Source: Kordia sp. SMS9
GTDB taxonomy: Bacteria > Bacteroidota > Bacteroidia > Flavobacteriales > Flavobacteriaceae
DNA: 64,000 nt
Reading direction: 5' to 3'
Assembly (NCBI RefSeq): GCF_003352465.1
Contig: NZ_CP031153.1
Coordinates: forward strand, 436,001-500,000
This document shows positions 7,410-15,053 of this stretch, in pieces; within the stretch, counting starts at the first letter, position 1, and the number at the start of each line of letters is the position of its first letter. Below the pieces are notes generated by a model. The model made no database searches, was not told where the DNA came from, and saw only the letters and a program-made list of their open reading frames with translations. A program made the translations under genes and the position numbers.

Positions 7410-7414
7410 CATTT

Positions 7415-7630
7415 ATGGATATAAAAATCAAATTCGGTCAAAAAGTAAAAGAGTTAAGGCTTGAAAAAGGTTTGTCTCAAGAAGCATTTGCTCACTTGGC
7501 GGAACTTGATAGAACTTATATCTCTAGTATTGAGAAAGGTGATAGAAATGTTTCAATAACAGTTATTGAAAAAATTGCGACAGCTTTAGATATAGAGATT
7601 ACAAAACTTTTCGAATGGAAAAAAGAGTAG
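7415..7630 (+). CDS. XRE-family controller (C protein) of the restriction-modification cassette
   Basis: The protein has 71 residues from ATG 7415 (MDIKIKFGQKVKELR). An upstream ATG at 7316 would add 33 residues that do not belong to the family. It consists of a single helix-turn-helix domain of the classical restriction-modification controller type: GLSQEAFAHLAELDRTYISS forms the HTH, followed by IEKGDRNVSI and ATALDIEITKLF. It overlaps the nuclease start by 16 bp, so the two are coupled. By family precedent it delays nuclease expression until the DNA is methylated. The operator just upstream supports autoregulation. Confidence 0.85.
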   Translation: MDIKIKFGQKVKELRLEKGLSQEAFAHLAELDRTYISSIEKGDRNVSITVIEKIATALDIEITKLFEWKKE

Positions 7631-8667
7631 AGAGCATAGTTTTTAGAAGAATGACCTATGCCGATTATAGACACATAAATAAAGTCGGAGGCGAAGAACA
7701 AGGAGGTGGGGGACAATCTTACATAGATTTTCCAATTGCAAATATAGGTTTACAAGAATGGTATTCTTTTTTAGGAGACCATACCTCCACAGGAGCTGGT
7801 AATAGACCAAAATGGGATTTTAAAATACAAAGTTTAGGAATAGCCGTAAATGAAGATATTCGGATTTATCAAAGAAGACCAGCTTCAGTTAGTATTGCAT
7901 CTCAAAAATTGCCAGAACATAGTAGAGGAGGAAAAAGGATAGCTTCTTGGCACCCCAATAATTCATTTCCTCTAGATTATAACCCCGACAGTGATAACTT
8001 GGTTATTTATATAATTAAAACTACCGATGGAGAATATTGGGCTGGATGGTTTTTGAAAAATGATATACCAAAAAATTGGAATTTTAATGATGAATTAAAG
8101 GTTTTGTTTGAAGAAGAATCTGGTAAAATTGATGTTCAAACTAAAGTTTTGTTTGATACAGAAAATAAAGATTGGCCTTTCTACTTTGATGCACAAACAA
8201 TTGTTAATCAGATTAAAACTGATGAAGATGTTGAAGAAGATTTATTGAATCAAGATACTTCTCCAAAGCTTGTAGAATTGGATGACGAAGGTGTTGAACC
8301 AGAATTAAAAGAGAGAATATTTAAAATAAGGAAAAGGAATAACAAAATAGTTAAGGAGTTAAAGAAGTTATATGGCGGAAAATGCCAAATAACAGGAGAA
8401 ACAATGACTTTTAAAAAGAAAAATGGTGAACTTTATTCAGAGGTTCATCATTTGATTCCATTAGGGGAAAGCGGTTCCGATTCTTATGCTAACGCGATTG
8501 TTATATCTCCATTGATTCATAGAATGTTACACTATGCAGATGTTTCTGAAATAGATTTAAATAATATCGTGGATAACAAGCTAAAAATCACAATTAATGG
8601 AGATGAGTATGAAATAACTTGGCTACCACAACATCTTGAAACAGTGCAAAAATCTTTAGAAGACTAA
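7615..8667 (+). CDS. HNH restriction endonuclease
   Basis: This 350-residue protein has a C-terminal HNH nuclease domain. C257 starts the zinc-like knuckle (GGKCQITGE), the catalytic His pair is H278/H279 in VHHLIPLGE, the Asn is N293 in YANAIV, and the last metal ligand is H302 or H306 in LIHRMLH. The N-terminal 200 residues contain a Gly-rich GGGGQSYIDFP motif and are probably the DNA-recognition part. That type is shared by several HNH restriction enzymes, but I cannot name a specificity. The stop codon overlaps the stop of the convergent methyltransferase by 3-4 bp. This is the restriction half of the cassette. Confidence 0.85.
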   Translation: MEKRVESIVFRRMTYADYRHINKVGGEEQGGGGQSYIDFPIANIGLQEWYSFLGDHTSTGAGNRPKWDFKIQSLGIAVNEDIRIYQRRPASVSIASQKLPEHSRGGKRIASWHPNNSFPLDYNPDSDNLVIYIIKTTDGEYWAGWFLKNDIPKNWNFNDELKVLFEEESGKIDVQTKVLFDTENKDWPFYFDAQTIVNQIKTDEDVEEDLLNQDTSPKLVELDDEGVEPELKERIFKIRKRNNKIVKELKKLYGGKCQITGETMTFKKKNGELYSEVHHLIPLGESGSDSYANAIVISPLIHRMLHYADVSEIDLNNIVDNKLKITINGDEYEITWLPQHLETVQKSLED

Positions 8668-9731
8668 TCCTTTTTAAGATGTATTAAATACTCGTTTAAA
8701 GTTGATTCTTTCTTGCTATTATTGCTTTTGAATCGTTTGTATTCTATATTCTTTTTTGAAACAGTGCCATAATTAGATAAAAACAAAATTAAATCAGATA
8801 TAGGAATTAGTCCGTCTTCACTATAACTAATTAAGAAATCTTGACAGTTAATACTTGTAATTATTTTATCGAAAGAGTCTCTAATTTTAACTTTCGAACA
8901 AAAATTTGAATATTGGTCACGCCAAGGTCTTAAACCACTTTCTCCAATAGCTTCTGGCTCATCTTCTCTTGCTAAAGTTTCTAAAATATGATAATTAGCT
9001 GCGTATTGTCTTTTGATATATGGTGGGTCTATATAACAAATATCACCAACTAATTTTGGTGCTATTTCTTCTGCATAACCTTTAAAAACTTGATGTCCTT
9101 CTGTTTGTCCAAGGTTTGAAAATTTTGATTGATACAGTAACATTGGACTTTCAGCTCGCTTTACAAATTTTGATAAATAATGACCGTAAGTACCTGCTAT
9201 ATTAGCAATATCATTACTAGCCATAATAAGGTCGTGTAATAAAAGAGAATGCTCTATGTCTGTAATTAAGTTTCTCTTCTTTAGGCTTTTAATTTCTTTT
9301 CTTATTGCATCAATTTTTGCGGCATTTTCTGCTGTATAATACTTTCTTGGTTTTGTTGCATTAATTGGATTTCCCTCAGGACTAAATTCATTAAAAAAGT
9401 AACCTTTTATGGGCTTAACATTATTTAAATAGTCAAGAATTAGGGTGTAATTACTTTTTTTGTTGTCAAGGTTTTGATTTTTAACGATTGACGAAATTTT
9501 ATTAAAATCAGGTGCTTTTGATAATAGTAAATGTAAATGCAAATGATGATAAGAATAAGTCATTACATCATTTGCCACAACTTTAAAATTGTTTTCGCGG
9601 AGTGCAAGAGACAATAATCCAGTGCCAGCCATTAAATCAATTACTGTTTCAGTGTTATTATTTATTCTATGAATTTCTGATATTATTATATCGGAAAGCT
9701 TGTCTTTTGAACCAATGTACCTGTAACCCAT
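8664..9731 (-). CDS. D12-class N6-adenine DNA methyltransferase
   Basis: This 355-residue protein is a Dam/D12-type adenine methyltransferase. YIGSK at 5-9 is motif X, DLMAGTGLLS at 32-41 is the SAM-binding motif I, and DPPY at 235-238 is the catalytic motif IV. The order X-I-(target domain)-IV is that of alpha-class enzymes. Its ATG directly abuts the stop of the second methyltransferase, so they are co-translated. It would modify one strand of the cassette's target site. A solitary Dam-like role is less likely because the nuclease is next door. Confidence 0.9.
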   Translation of the reverse strand: MGYRYIGSKDKLSDIIISEIHRINNNTETVIDLMAGTGLLSLALRENNFKVVANDVMTYSYHHLHLHLLLSKAPDFNKISSIVKNQNLDNKKSNYTLILDYLNNVKPIKGYFFNEFSPEGNPINATKPRKYYTAENAAKIDAIRKEIKSLKKRNLITDIEHSLLLHDLIMASNDIANIAGTYGHYLSKFVKRAESPMLLYQSKFSNLGQTEGHQVFKGYAEEIAPKLVGDICYIDPPYIKRQYAANYHILETLAREDEPEAIGESGLRPWRDQYSNFCSKVKIRDSFDKIITSINCQDFLISYSEDGLIPISDLILFLSNYGTVSKKNIEYKRFKSNNSKKESTLNEYLIHLKKD

Positions 9732-11465
9732 TTATTGAAAAATTTCTTTAGTATCACATTCTAACAGCCTCTTAATTGGGATTAATTGGTCTGCTGAATG
9801 CAGGGTTTCAAATATTGTTTCATAGTCATTGTTATTTAAGCCGAAGAAACTCGCTATAATTTTCTCAATCAGTAAGTCATTTTCTATTGAGATGTTTTTA
9901 TTATTTGAGTTTACAACTTCATTTTCAATTATATATGATATACTTTTAATCTTTGACAATGTTTTTCTACATTCAAAATTAATTTTTGGAAAAGGTAAAT
10001 TTACAAGCATAGTTTGTGTCAAATAAGGATGACTTTTCCATTCATTCTCACCATATTTCTTTATTAAATAATATGTCATTAATCTTGAATTTAGTACTGC
10101 AAGAATAAACTCTAAAGTGATTTTTGATTTGTATTTAGGATTAAGTTTTAAGATGTAAACAACTTGATTTGTAATAGAGTTTTCATAATCAATACTAGCT
10201 GTTATGCCTATACCGGTTTTTCTGACCAATATTTTTTTCCCCTGATATATGGATAGATTTTTATAGTTAATTCCTTCTTTTTGAGTATTAATCCAGCTTT
10301 TTGATTTTGATGTATAGCGGTATAAATCTTCTCCTACTTTGATTTTTATATTTCCAACACCATTGTGATTTAAAATTATTTTTTCTTTTATGGTGTTTTC
10401 AACGAAAGGGGTGTTACACTTTTTACACCTAGGTTCTTTTGAGCGAGGTTCAGGTGTCCAATTTTTACATTTATGGCATTGCCAAACAATTCCCTTTTTA
10501 GAAATTTCAGCACCTCTAGTATTATTAACAAATGTTTTTAGCTTTAAACTTCCTTGTTGAATTTTGTCAAAAGTTTCTCTTGAATCAGCTTTTAAGTCAA
10601 TATCAAATACGCAATTTTCATTTTCTGAAAATCGAGATTGCAAAACTTTATGTGAAAGTTCATTGTCTATTTCTAAAAGAGAGACTTCATTAGAAATAAC
10701 TCTTTTCTTATTTGCTGTTGATAACCTGAAACAATCAACTTTGTGATTCTTTTTTGGCATCTTATTTTTTCCGATAATTACAACACAAGCTCTATTGATT
10801 CCTGGAAAGATTTTTTCTCCTAATCTGGCAATAAAATTTATTGTTGTGTTTTTCGACAATAAACACCTCAAAGAACTTTGTTCTTGACTAAAAATAGAAT
10901 CAGGTAATATCAATCCGTAAGTTCCATTGTCGTTTAGATTATTTAAAATAACCTCAATGAATAAATTGTAAATATCAAATTGACCTTTGGTTAATTTAAA
11001 ATTGGAATATAGTGTTTGCGAAGTGTAATTACTTAAATCAGCTCCCCAAGGTGGATTACTTAATGCAATGTCAAAACCATTTTCAATTTCAAGATTATCT
11101 TTTAATTTATTCCATCCATCTTTTGAATTCAATTCTGGATAAGGGAATAAACCATCACATTTAACGAAACTATGATTAAAGTTTTGAAAATCAGGCTCTG
11201 AAAATTTTATAATGGAATTATTTATTGCATTTATATCTATATCAAGTCCAATAAACTTTGTAGCATTATTCTTTTTAATTTGTTCTGCAAAACTTCTCAA
11301 TAACATACTATCTCCACAAGCAGGGTCAAGTATTGAATAATTCTCTTTTTTTAAGGAATGATATTGAATTACTTTTTTTGACAAATAATTAGAAAGAAAA
11401 TCAGGAGTATAAAAAACTCCGTTTTGCTTTCTTTTTTCTCGGGAGTATAATTCTACTAAACTCAT
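9732..11465 (-). CDS. N6-adenine DNA methyltransferase with zinc ribbon in the target domain
   Basis: This 577-residue protein has motif I DPACGDSMLL at 47-56 and catalytic NPPW at 137-140, the gamma-class (N6_Mtase) layout. After the catalytic half a four-cysteine ribbon (CHKCKN, about 19 residues, then CKKCN) lies near 325-350 within the presumed target-recognition region. It is followed by a C-terminal recognition-like domain of the type I/Eco57I style. No nuclease or helicase domain is fused. It overlaps the HTH regulator gene upstream by 4 bp. Two different methyltransferases in one cassette point to an asymmetric target needing strand-specific enzymes. Confidence 0.88.
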   Translation of the reverse strand: MSLVELYSREKRKQNGVFYTPDFLSNYLSKKVIQYHSLKKENYSILDPACGDSMLLRSFAEQIKKNNATKFIGLDIDINAINNSIIKFSEPDFQNFNHSFVKCDGLFPYPELNSKDGWNKLKDNLEIENGFDIALSNPPWGADLSNYTSQTLYSNFKLTKGQFDIYNLFIEVILNNLNDNGTYGLILPDSIFSQEQSSLRCLLSKNTTINFIARLGEKIFPGINRACVVIIGKNKMPKKNHKVDCFRLSTANKKRVISNEVSLLEIDNELSHKVLQSRFSENENCVFDIDLKADSRETFDKIQQGSLKLKTFVNNTRGAEISKKGIVWQCHKCKNWTPEPRSKEPRCKKCNTPFVENTIKEKIILNHNGVGNIKIKVGEDLYRYTSKSKSWINTQKEGINYKNLSIYQGKKILVRKTGIGITASIDYENSITNQVVYILKLNPKYKSKITLEFILAVLNSRLMTYYLIKKYGENEWKSHPYLTQTMLVNLPFPKINFECRKTLSKIKSISYIIENEVVNSNNKNISIENDLLIEKIIASFFGLNNNDYETIFETLHSADQLIPIKRLLECDTKEIFQ

Positions 11466-11752
11466 TTTTTTTCGTATTTCATTTGTTTTTCGGCAACTTT
11501 TAAGGCATTCATTCCTTCTTTTTCATCTTTCACTATATCGTAAATCTTTGAACCAATCCACAGAGCTTCTAATTCTGAAAACGAACAATTGAAAGTTTCA
11601 CTTATTGTTTTTAAGTGTTCTCGTTTTAAGGGTTTTTGGTCGCTTTCAACTTTACTTAAAAAACCATCTCCGATTTCAAGTATTGAAGCTAATTGCCTTT
11701 GAAACATTCCTTTTGATTCTCTTAATTCCTTAATTTTTTGCCCAAGTGTCAC
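11462..11752 (-). CDS. XRE-family regulator heading the methyltransferase operon
   Basis: This 96-residue protein has an N-terminal HTH (LGQKIKELRESKGMFQRQLA, ASILEIGDGFLSKVES) and a helical tail of about 30 residues ending KQMKYEKK. It is the first gene of an operon with the two methyltransferases, overlapping the next by 4 bp. The promoter lies only 5 bp before its ATG. Only the HTH resembles the C protein at 7415. The tails differ, so the two are distinct regulators, not a duplication. It probably represses its own operon once methylation is sufficient. Confidence 0.85.
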   Translation of the reverse strand: MTLGQKIKELRESKGMFQRQLASILEIGDGFLSKVESDQKPLKREHLKTISETFNCSFSELEALWIGSKIYDIVKDEKEGMNALKVAEKQMKYEKK

Positions 11753-11757
11753 TTTAC

Positions 11758-11787
11758 CAAATTTAGACTTGACTAATCAAGGTCAAA
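11758..11787 (-). promoter_or_regulatory. Leaderless promoter with overlapping operator of the methyltransferase operon
   Basis: Reading on the minus strand, TTTG (11787-11784), an 18-bp spacer and TAAATTTG (11765-11758) form a near-perfect Bacteroidota promoter. The -7 element ends 5 bp before ATG 11752, so the transcript should start at or beside the start codon. Half-sites TTGAC (11769-11773) and GTCAA (11782-11786) on the plus strand lie between the two promoter elements. The same half-sites are found before the C protein gene. Confidence 0.7.
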
Positions 11788-11978
11788 TTTAATTAATTTT
11801 ATTTGATAATTCAATTAGAAGTTGGATATTTTTAGCACTTTTGAATTATTCTAGTAATTAGAATAAATATTTTGATATACAAGAAATTAATTAAAATATA
11901 TTCAGTAAGTCTAGAAAAAACGATAAAAAAAGATACATAATAATACGAATCATTCTTTTTGTATCTTATTGAAATAAA

Positions 11979-12191
11979 TTAATCAACAACCTCAAACCCA
12001 AAATAATCAGCAACTTTCATAGCTTCATGTGCTAACACCAATTTCTTCTTTTTGGCTTCTTCTACAGATATATTTCGGCATTTGGCAATGGTTTCATTCG
12101 TTATTTCTCTAACATCCCTACGAGAAATTCCATATAATAACCTGCGAAGTTCAATTTTCCCCATCGTTTTAAATTGCTCTTTTTTAATCAT
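11979..12191 (-). CDS. Small basic-helical element protein, function unknown
   Basis: This 70-residue protein is mostly helical and rich in Lys/Arg/Glu (GKIELRRLLYGISRRDVREI), ending VADYFGFEVVD. It has no cysteines and no membrane segment. It starts 5 bp after the stop of the 98-residue gene and so ends the leftward rep operon. An alternative start at the Met in TMGKIELRR would shorten it by 9 residues. No family is recognised. Confidence 0.55.
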   Translation of the reverse strand: MIKKEQFKTMGKIELRRLLYGISRRDVREITNETIAKCRNISVEEAKKKKLVLAHEAMKVADYFGFEVVD

Positions 12192-12196
12192 ACAAC

Positions 12197-12493
12197 TTAG
12201 TTTTTCTTGAATTCAAATAATTGAGGTTTCCCTGCGGTTCGGTTATCAAATACTACTATTTTATGATATCGCCCTCGATGCAGCTTTGCAAGTCTATCAA
12301 GCATTTGCTGGGCTAATTCTTTACCATCTTTATACTTACGATCTTCCGCCTGAAAAGAATAGTAGACAGGGTTTTGAATATTACCCAACTCATAATCCAT
12401 TAAAAACACCATTCGTAGCCTGGAACAATTACCGCAAGCTGTTCGTGTTTTACTGTTGCATTTGCAGTTTTTATTAACATTCATATAATTCAA
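12197..12493 (-). CDS. Small cysteine-rich (probably zinc-binding) element protein
   Basis: The N-terminus of this protein of up to 98 residues has CKC at about 10-12 and CGNC at about 20-23, a four-cysteine cluster that could bind zinc. An alpha-beta body follows (YYSFQAEDRKYKDGKELAQQ, then GRYHKIVVFDNRT). The start at 12493 or 12484 overlaps the end of the rep-like gene, showing coupling. A role as a DNA-binding accessory of replication is a guess from position only. Confidence 0.55.
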   Translation of the reverse strand: MNYMNVNKNCKCNSKTRTACGNCSRLRMVFLMDYELGNIQNPVYYSFQAEDRKYKDGKELAQQMLDRLAKLHRGRYHKIVVFDNRTAGKPQLFEFKKN

Positions 12494-14132
12494 ATTCTTT
12501 ATGCGTGAGTATATTTAAGATTCTTGGTACTTCCGAAACAAAGTAGTTTGGAATTCCTCTGTTGTGTTCTATATAATGATACACTTGTGGAAGCGTAAAC
12601 TCACCTTTTATATATTGTTTGACTTTAGCACGTACTTTTTCTTCAGCGGTCATCACTCTACGTCTTACTCCTGCTTTTGTTGCGTTTTGTTGGCGTCTTG
12701 TTGCACGCATGTCTTGATACTTTTGATAATTTTTGAGCCACTCTAGTGTATAGGCAAATCCGCCCTCATTGGCTCGCTTTCGTGTAGCATCAAAGTAGAT
12801 ACATGGAAAATGTATTTGATACTGTTTTTTACGCCTAAAAAAGCGTTTAGCGCGATTGATTCGATACACCAAAAAGCCAAACATGTACAGCAGGGTTTCT
12901 TTTCGTGGAATACTTCCGTTAGGATTGCGTGAAACTTCATCATCCAATTGCACCAGTGCATTATGCCAACTCCCGTAATACACGTCTTTTCCTTTCCAAA
13001 TCGGTGCGGCAATCTTTAGAAATAATTGCAAGAGCAGTTCCCGAAATTCTTCTTTGGACAGTGCGCCAGTGGTGGCTTCGGTGTCCAATCGTCGGTTCAT
13101 CTGTGCTGCCGAAAAGCTGTAATTGTCGTAATGATGCTCGGTGAGTGCTTGTAAAAACTCGGATCGGTACTGAATTTGTGATCGCAAGTACTCGGAAAGC
13201 TTATTTTTGGGGAAAATTTCGCGCGCCCCTAGTTTGCCTGCGTTCTGATTGGAAGTTTCTAGGGCTTCATCTTTTGTGGTGATCTTGTAAGAGTTCTTGT
13301 TTTTGCTGATTTTTTCATCAGCAAAAGAATCAACTTCCGCTTCTCGGGAATGGTTATCAACATTCCCTACTTTTTTTATTCTTTTTTTAGTAATTGTTCT
13401 TGTATCTACACTATGTAGTACTAATTTTTGTGGTTTAAAATCACTAATGTGTTGATTTTCAGTAGTAGGATTTTGCTTGTCACGGAAGACAAAAATGGCT
13501 TCATTGATGAAGTAATTCACAGGTTTCTTTCTTCCTCTAGACTGATATTGTTCAAATACACCTGCTTTGTACAAACGCTTGATATGATTGAGAATCGTAT
13601 TTTGACAATATAGTATTCTTGCGACTCCATCTTTGGTGAAATTGGCAATTTCGTATGAATTGGTATGCACTTTTGGAAATGCTACTTTCGCATCATCAGA
13701 TAAGAGTTGTAGCTGTTTCCTAAGTTTAATGAGTTGCTGACTGTACAACCATAAAATGACCTCAAAAATGTTTTCATGAGGTTGTCGAACAGGTAAGTAC
13801 TTTTCTTTGTAGAGCAGAAGCATACTATCTGTATTTATATTTTCAACAAGTGCATTATACGCCGAAGTAGAAAGTTGACTGTTTACAGTTCCATTTGTTT
13901 TTTGCTTTTTAAAATTGGTAGTAATGGTGTAGGCATGTGCTTGTAAATTATGTTCTTTGATAAAGGTGCGTACCTTTTGATTATATTGCTTCACTTCTTT
14001 GTTCAGCTTTGGAAGCTTCGCATTAAAATCATTGATAAAAATGCGGTAGCGTTGCATAGTTTCTATTTTATCCTCACTCAAAAAATAAGGACATGAAATA
14101 TGTGAAGGTCTGTACTTACTGATTAATTGCAT
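12474..14132 (-). CDS. Replication-initiation-like protein of the element
   Basis: This 552-residue protein is basic and has no recognised catalytic motif. A helical N-terminal part (about 1-75) is followed by a probable winged-helix domain (about 150-215: NSYEIANFTKDGVARILYC, NTILNHIKRLYKAGVFEQY). After a Ser/Lys/Asn-rich linker (about 220-310), a second helical domain ends in an Arg-rich region (about 480-510, RATRRQQNATKAGVRRR). Such two-part winged-helix architecture, its size and its position heading a small-gene operon fit a plasmid/phage initiator in this phylum. No HUH, primase or helicase motif is visible. Its 3' part contains three further GTTG copies. The assignment is inference. 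Confidence 0.5.
   Translation of the reverse strand: MQLISKYRPSHISCPYFLSEDKIETMQRYRIFINDFNAKLPKLNKEVKQYNQKVRTFIKEHNLQAHAYTITTNFKKQKTNGTVNSQLSTSAYNALVENINTDSMLLLYKEKYLPVRQPHENIFEVILWLYSQQLIKLRKQLQLLSDDAKVAFPKVHTNSYEIANFTKDGVARILYCQNTILNHIKRLYKAGVFEQYQSRGRKKPVNYFINEAIFVFRDKQNPTTENQHISDFKPQKLVLHSVDTRTITKKRIKKVGNVDNHSREAEVDSFADEKISKNKNSYKITTKDEALETSNQNAGKLGAREIFPKNKLSEYLRSQIQYRSEFLQALTEHHYDNYSFSAAQMNRRLDTEATTGALSKEEFRELLLQLFLKIAAPIWKGKDVYYGSWHNALVQLDDEVSRNPNGSIPRKETLLYMFGFLVYRINRAKRFFRRKKQYQIHFPCIYFDATRKRANEGGFAYTLEWLKNYQKYQDMRATRRQQNATKAGVRRRVMTAEEKVRAKVKQYIKGEFTLPQVYHYIEHNRGIPNYFVSEVPRILNILTHKEFELYEC
12679..12704 (-). repeat. Short cluster of GTTG repeats inside the rep-like gene
   Basis: GTTGC at 12679, GTTGG at 12689 and GTTGC at 12700 are spaced 10 and 11 bp, in the same orientation as arrays A-C. 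They fall within codons for the Arg-rich segment RRQQNATK, so part of the pattern may be forced by coding. Iterons inside or beside initiator genes are common in plasmids, so a replication role is possible. Confidence 0.5.
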
Positions 14133-14463
14133 TGAGTTTACATTTTATGATTAGAAGATCGTAGGTATCGAAGTTTGTGAAGGTGTTAGATATTTGGGAA
14201 GCATTAACGCCAGTAAGATTGGTTACAATGCCGCAAATTGAATGAAGACTTACTAATTTTTCATCAACACAGTCAATCTTTTTGATCGTAATACTGAATT
14301 CAACAATGTCTTCATATTTAGAAATTAGCACATTGCAAAAGGATGGAATACTCAAAAATTTGAGAATGACTACTGTTTCTTTATTTGAAAAATTATGTAT
14401 CGTTACATTTCTCCGATCAAGTATTGCACTTGCTATCGGTTGTTTTATTTGATCTGCATACAT
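14116..14463 (-). CDS. Unrecognised element protein overlapping the rep-like gene
   Basis: This 115-residue alpha/beta protein has short hydrophobic strands (TVVILKFLSI, VEFSITIKKI, YDLLIIKCKL). It has no signal peptide and no obvious motif, and its two or three cysteines are not arranged as a metal site. Its stop overlaps the start of the rep-like gene by 17 bp, so the two are one translational unit. It follows a terminator hairpin at 14,482-14,510. The function is unknown. Confidence 0.55.
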   Translation of the reverse strand: MYADQIKQPIASAILDRRNVTIHNFSNKETVVILKFLSIPSFCNVLISKYEDIVEFSITIKKIDCVDEKLVSLHSICGIVTNLTGVNASQISNTFTNFDTYDLLIIKCKLNAINQ

Positions 14464-14481
14464 TAGCTATACTTTATTAGA

Positions 14482-14510
14482 AAAACCAAAGGCGATAAGA
14501 ATCGCCTTTG
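14482..14510 (-). terminator. Rho-independent terminator after the 60-residue gene
   Basis: Perfect 10-bp arms CAAAGGCGAT (14487-14496) and ATCGCCTTTG (14501-14510) enclose a 4-base loop. On the minus strand the hairpin is followed by GTTTTTC. It separates the 60-residue gene from the rep operon, which would therefore be read through in part or need another promoter. On the plus strand ATTTTATT follows, so it may work weakly both ways. Confidence 0.8.
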
Positions 14511-14516
14511 ATTTTA

Positions 14517-14699
14517 TTACAGATGAAAAACTTCATCTTTCGTGGCTTTTTCTAAATCATTTGTACTAACAATTTGCCCATTGGCGAGTCTGCAAAACCC
14601 TTTTCGAGTCATTCCATTGGCTAGTTTTCCAAATCCTTTGTAATCTCTTAATGTATCTTTAATACTTAGTCTGACTTTCTTTCTACGAATTGTTGCCAT
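14517..14699 (-). CDS. Small basic element protein
   Basis: This 60-residue protein starts MATIRRKKVRLSIKDTLRDY and has two near-repeated segments (FGKLANGMTRKG and FCRLANGQIVS). It is strongly basic at the N-terminus, which suits a nucleic-acid-binding protein. It is directly followed by the terminator hairpin. No family is recognised. Confidence 0.5.
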   Translation of the reverse strand: MATIRRKKVRLSIKDTLRDYKGFGKLANGMTRKGFCRLANGQIVSTNDLEKATKDEVFHL

Positions 14700-14710
14700 A
14701 TCTATTCCAG

Positions 14711-14890
14711 TTATGAATTATTACTATACATGATTAAAATATCTTCCATTGCTTGTTCAATAGTGATCAAAGCTTTTTTCTTTTGATTCTTTTTTTGTTT
14801 AGGATGATTTATACCTAACATTTTATACAGCTTTGATAACTCATCGTCAGATAAGGCTTGAATTACATTATATGCTGTTACTGCTTTCAA
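14711..14890 (-). CDS. Small helical protein, apparently with a TTG start
   Basis: Reading from TTG at 14890 gives a 59-residue open frame (MKAVTAYNVIQALSDDELSK, then LYKMLGINHP, a Lys-rich KQKKNQKKKA, then LITIEQAMEDILIMY). The Leu-rich helix plus Lys patch looks like a genuine small DNA-associated protein, and the frame is closed upstream by a stop at 14899, so no ATG start is available except an internal one. It lies just downstream of the leftward promoter at 14993-15000, as the first gene after the repressor control region. It could also start at the internal ATG, leaving 36 residues. Confidence 0.45.
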   Translation of the reverse strand: MKAVTAYNVIQALSDDELSKLYKMLGINHPKQKKNQKKKALITIEQAMEDILIMYSNNS

Positions 14891-14924
14891 AGAATCTATT
14901 TACTGTAAGATTTAACTTATTTTA

Positions 14925-14956
14925 TTGTTCTGTTTTCGTTTTAAAAACTATATTTG
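14925..14956 (+). promoter_or_regulatory. Rightward promoter of the element repressor
   Basis: TTG at 14925-14927 is followed after 21 bp by TATATTTG (14949-14956), a perfect TAnnTTTG -7 element. Transcription would start near 14963, about 90 bases before ATG 15054. The operator repeats at 15001-15035 therefore fall inside the leader, where a bound repressor could block elongation. Confidence 0.6.
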
Positions 14957-14992
14957 TGACTATAAATCACTCACAAAGTAGATTTATTTACT

Positions 14993-15035
14993 CAAATATA
15001 GAACATTTTAGAACATTAAAGAACATTAGTTCTTT
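14993..15035 (-). promoter_or_regulatory. Leftward promoter and phased repressor operator
   Basis: TATATTTG on the minus strand (15000-14993) is a perfect -7 element for the leftward genes. Directly upstream of it, GAACATT occurs at 15001, 15011 and 15021, an exact 10-bp period. The last copy forms the palindrome AAAGAAC-ATTA-GTTCTTT (15018-15035). This block covers the region where the leftward promoter's upstream element must lie, so a repressor bound here would shut off the leftward operon and act on its own gene at 15054. It is the likely maintenance switch of the element. Confidence 0.65.
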
Positions 15036-15053
15036 TATTTAACATTTTCTTGT

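Larger units (their letters stand above)
7013..7414. other. Non-coding region between the structural module and the restriction-modification cassette
   Basis: This 402-bp stretch holds array C (7014-7068) and then AT-rich DNA with no credible gene. An inverted repeat TAGTTG-N5-CAACTA lies at 7220-7236. A perfect rightward -7 element TAATTTTG lies at 7251-7258. The promoter and operator of the C protein are at 7364-7409. Both flanking genes point away, so it must contain divergent promoters. I did not find a convincing -7 element for the leftward structural module. Confidence 0.7.

Noticed and set aside
14833..15042. Rightward open frame covering the divergent promoter region
   Set aside because: It runs across both perfect promoter elements and the operator, and overlaps the small gene at 14711-14890. 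It has no family features.
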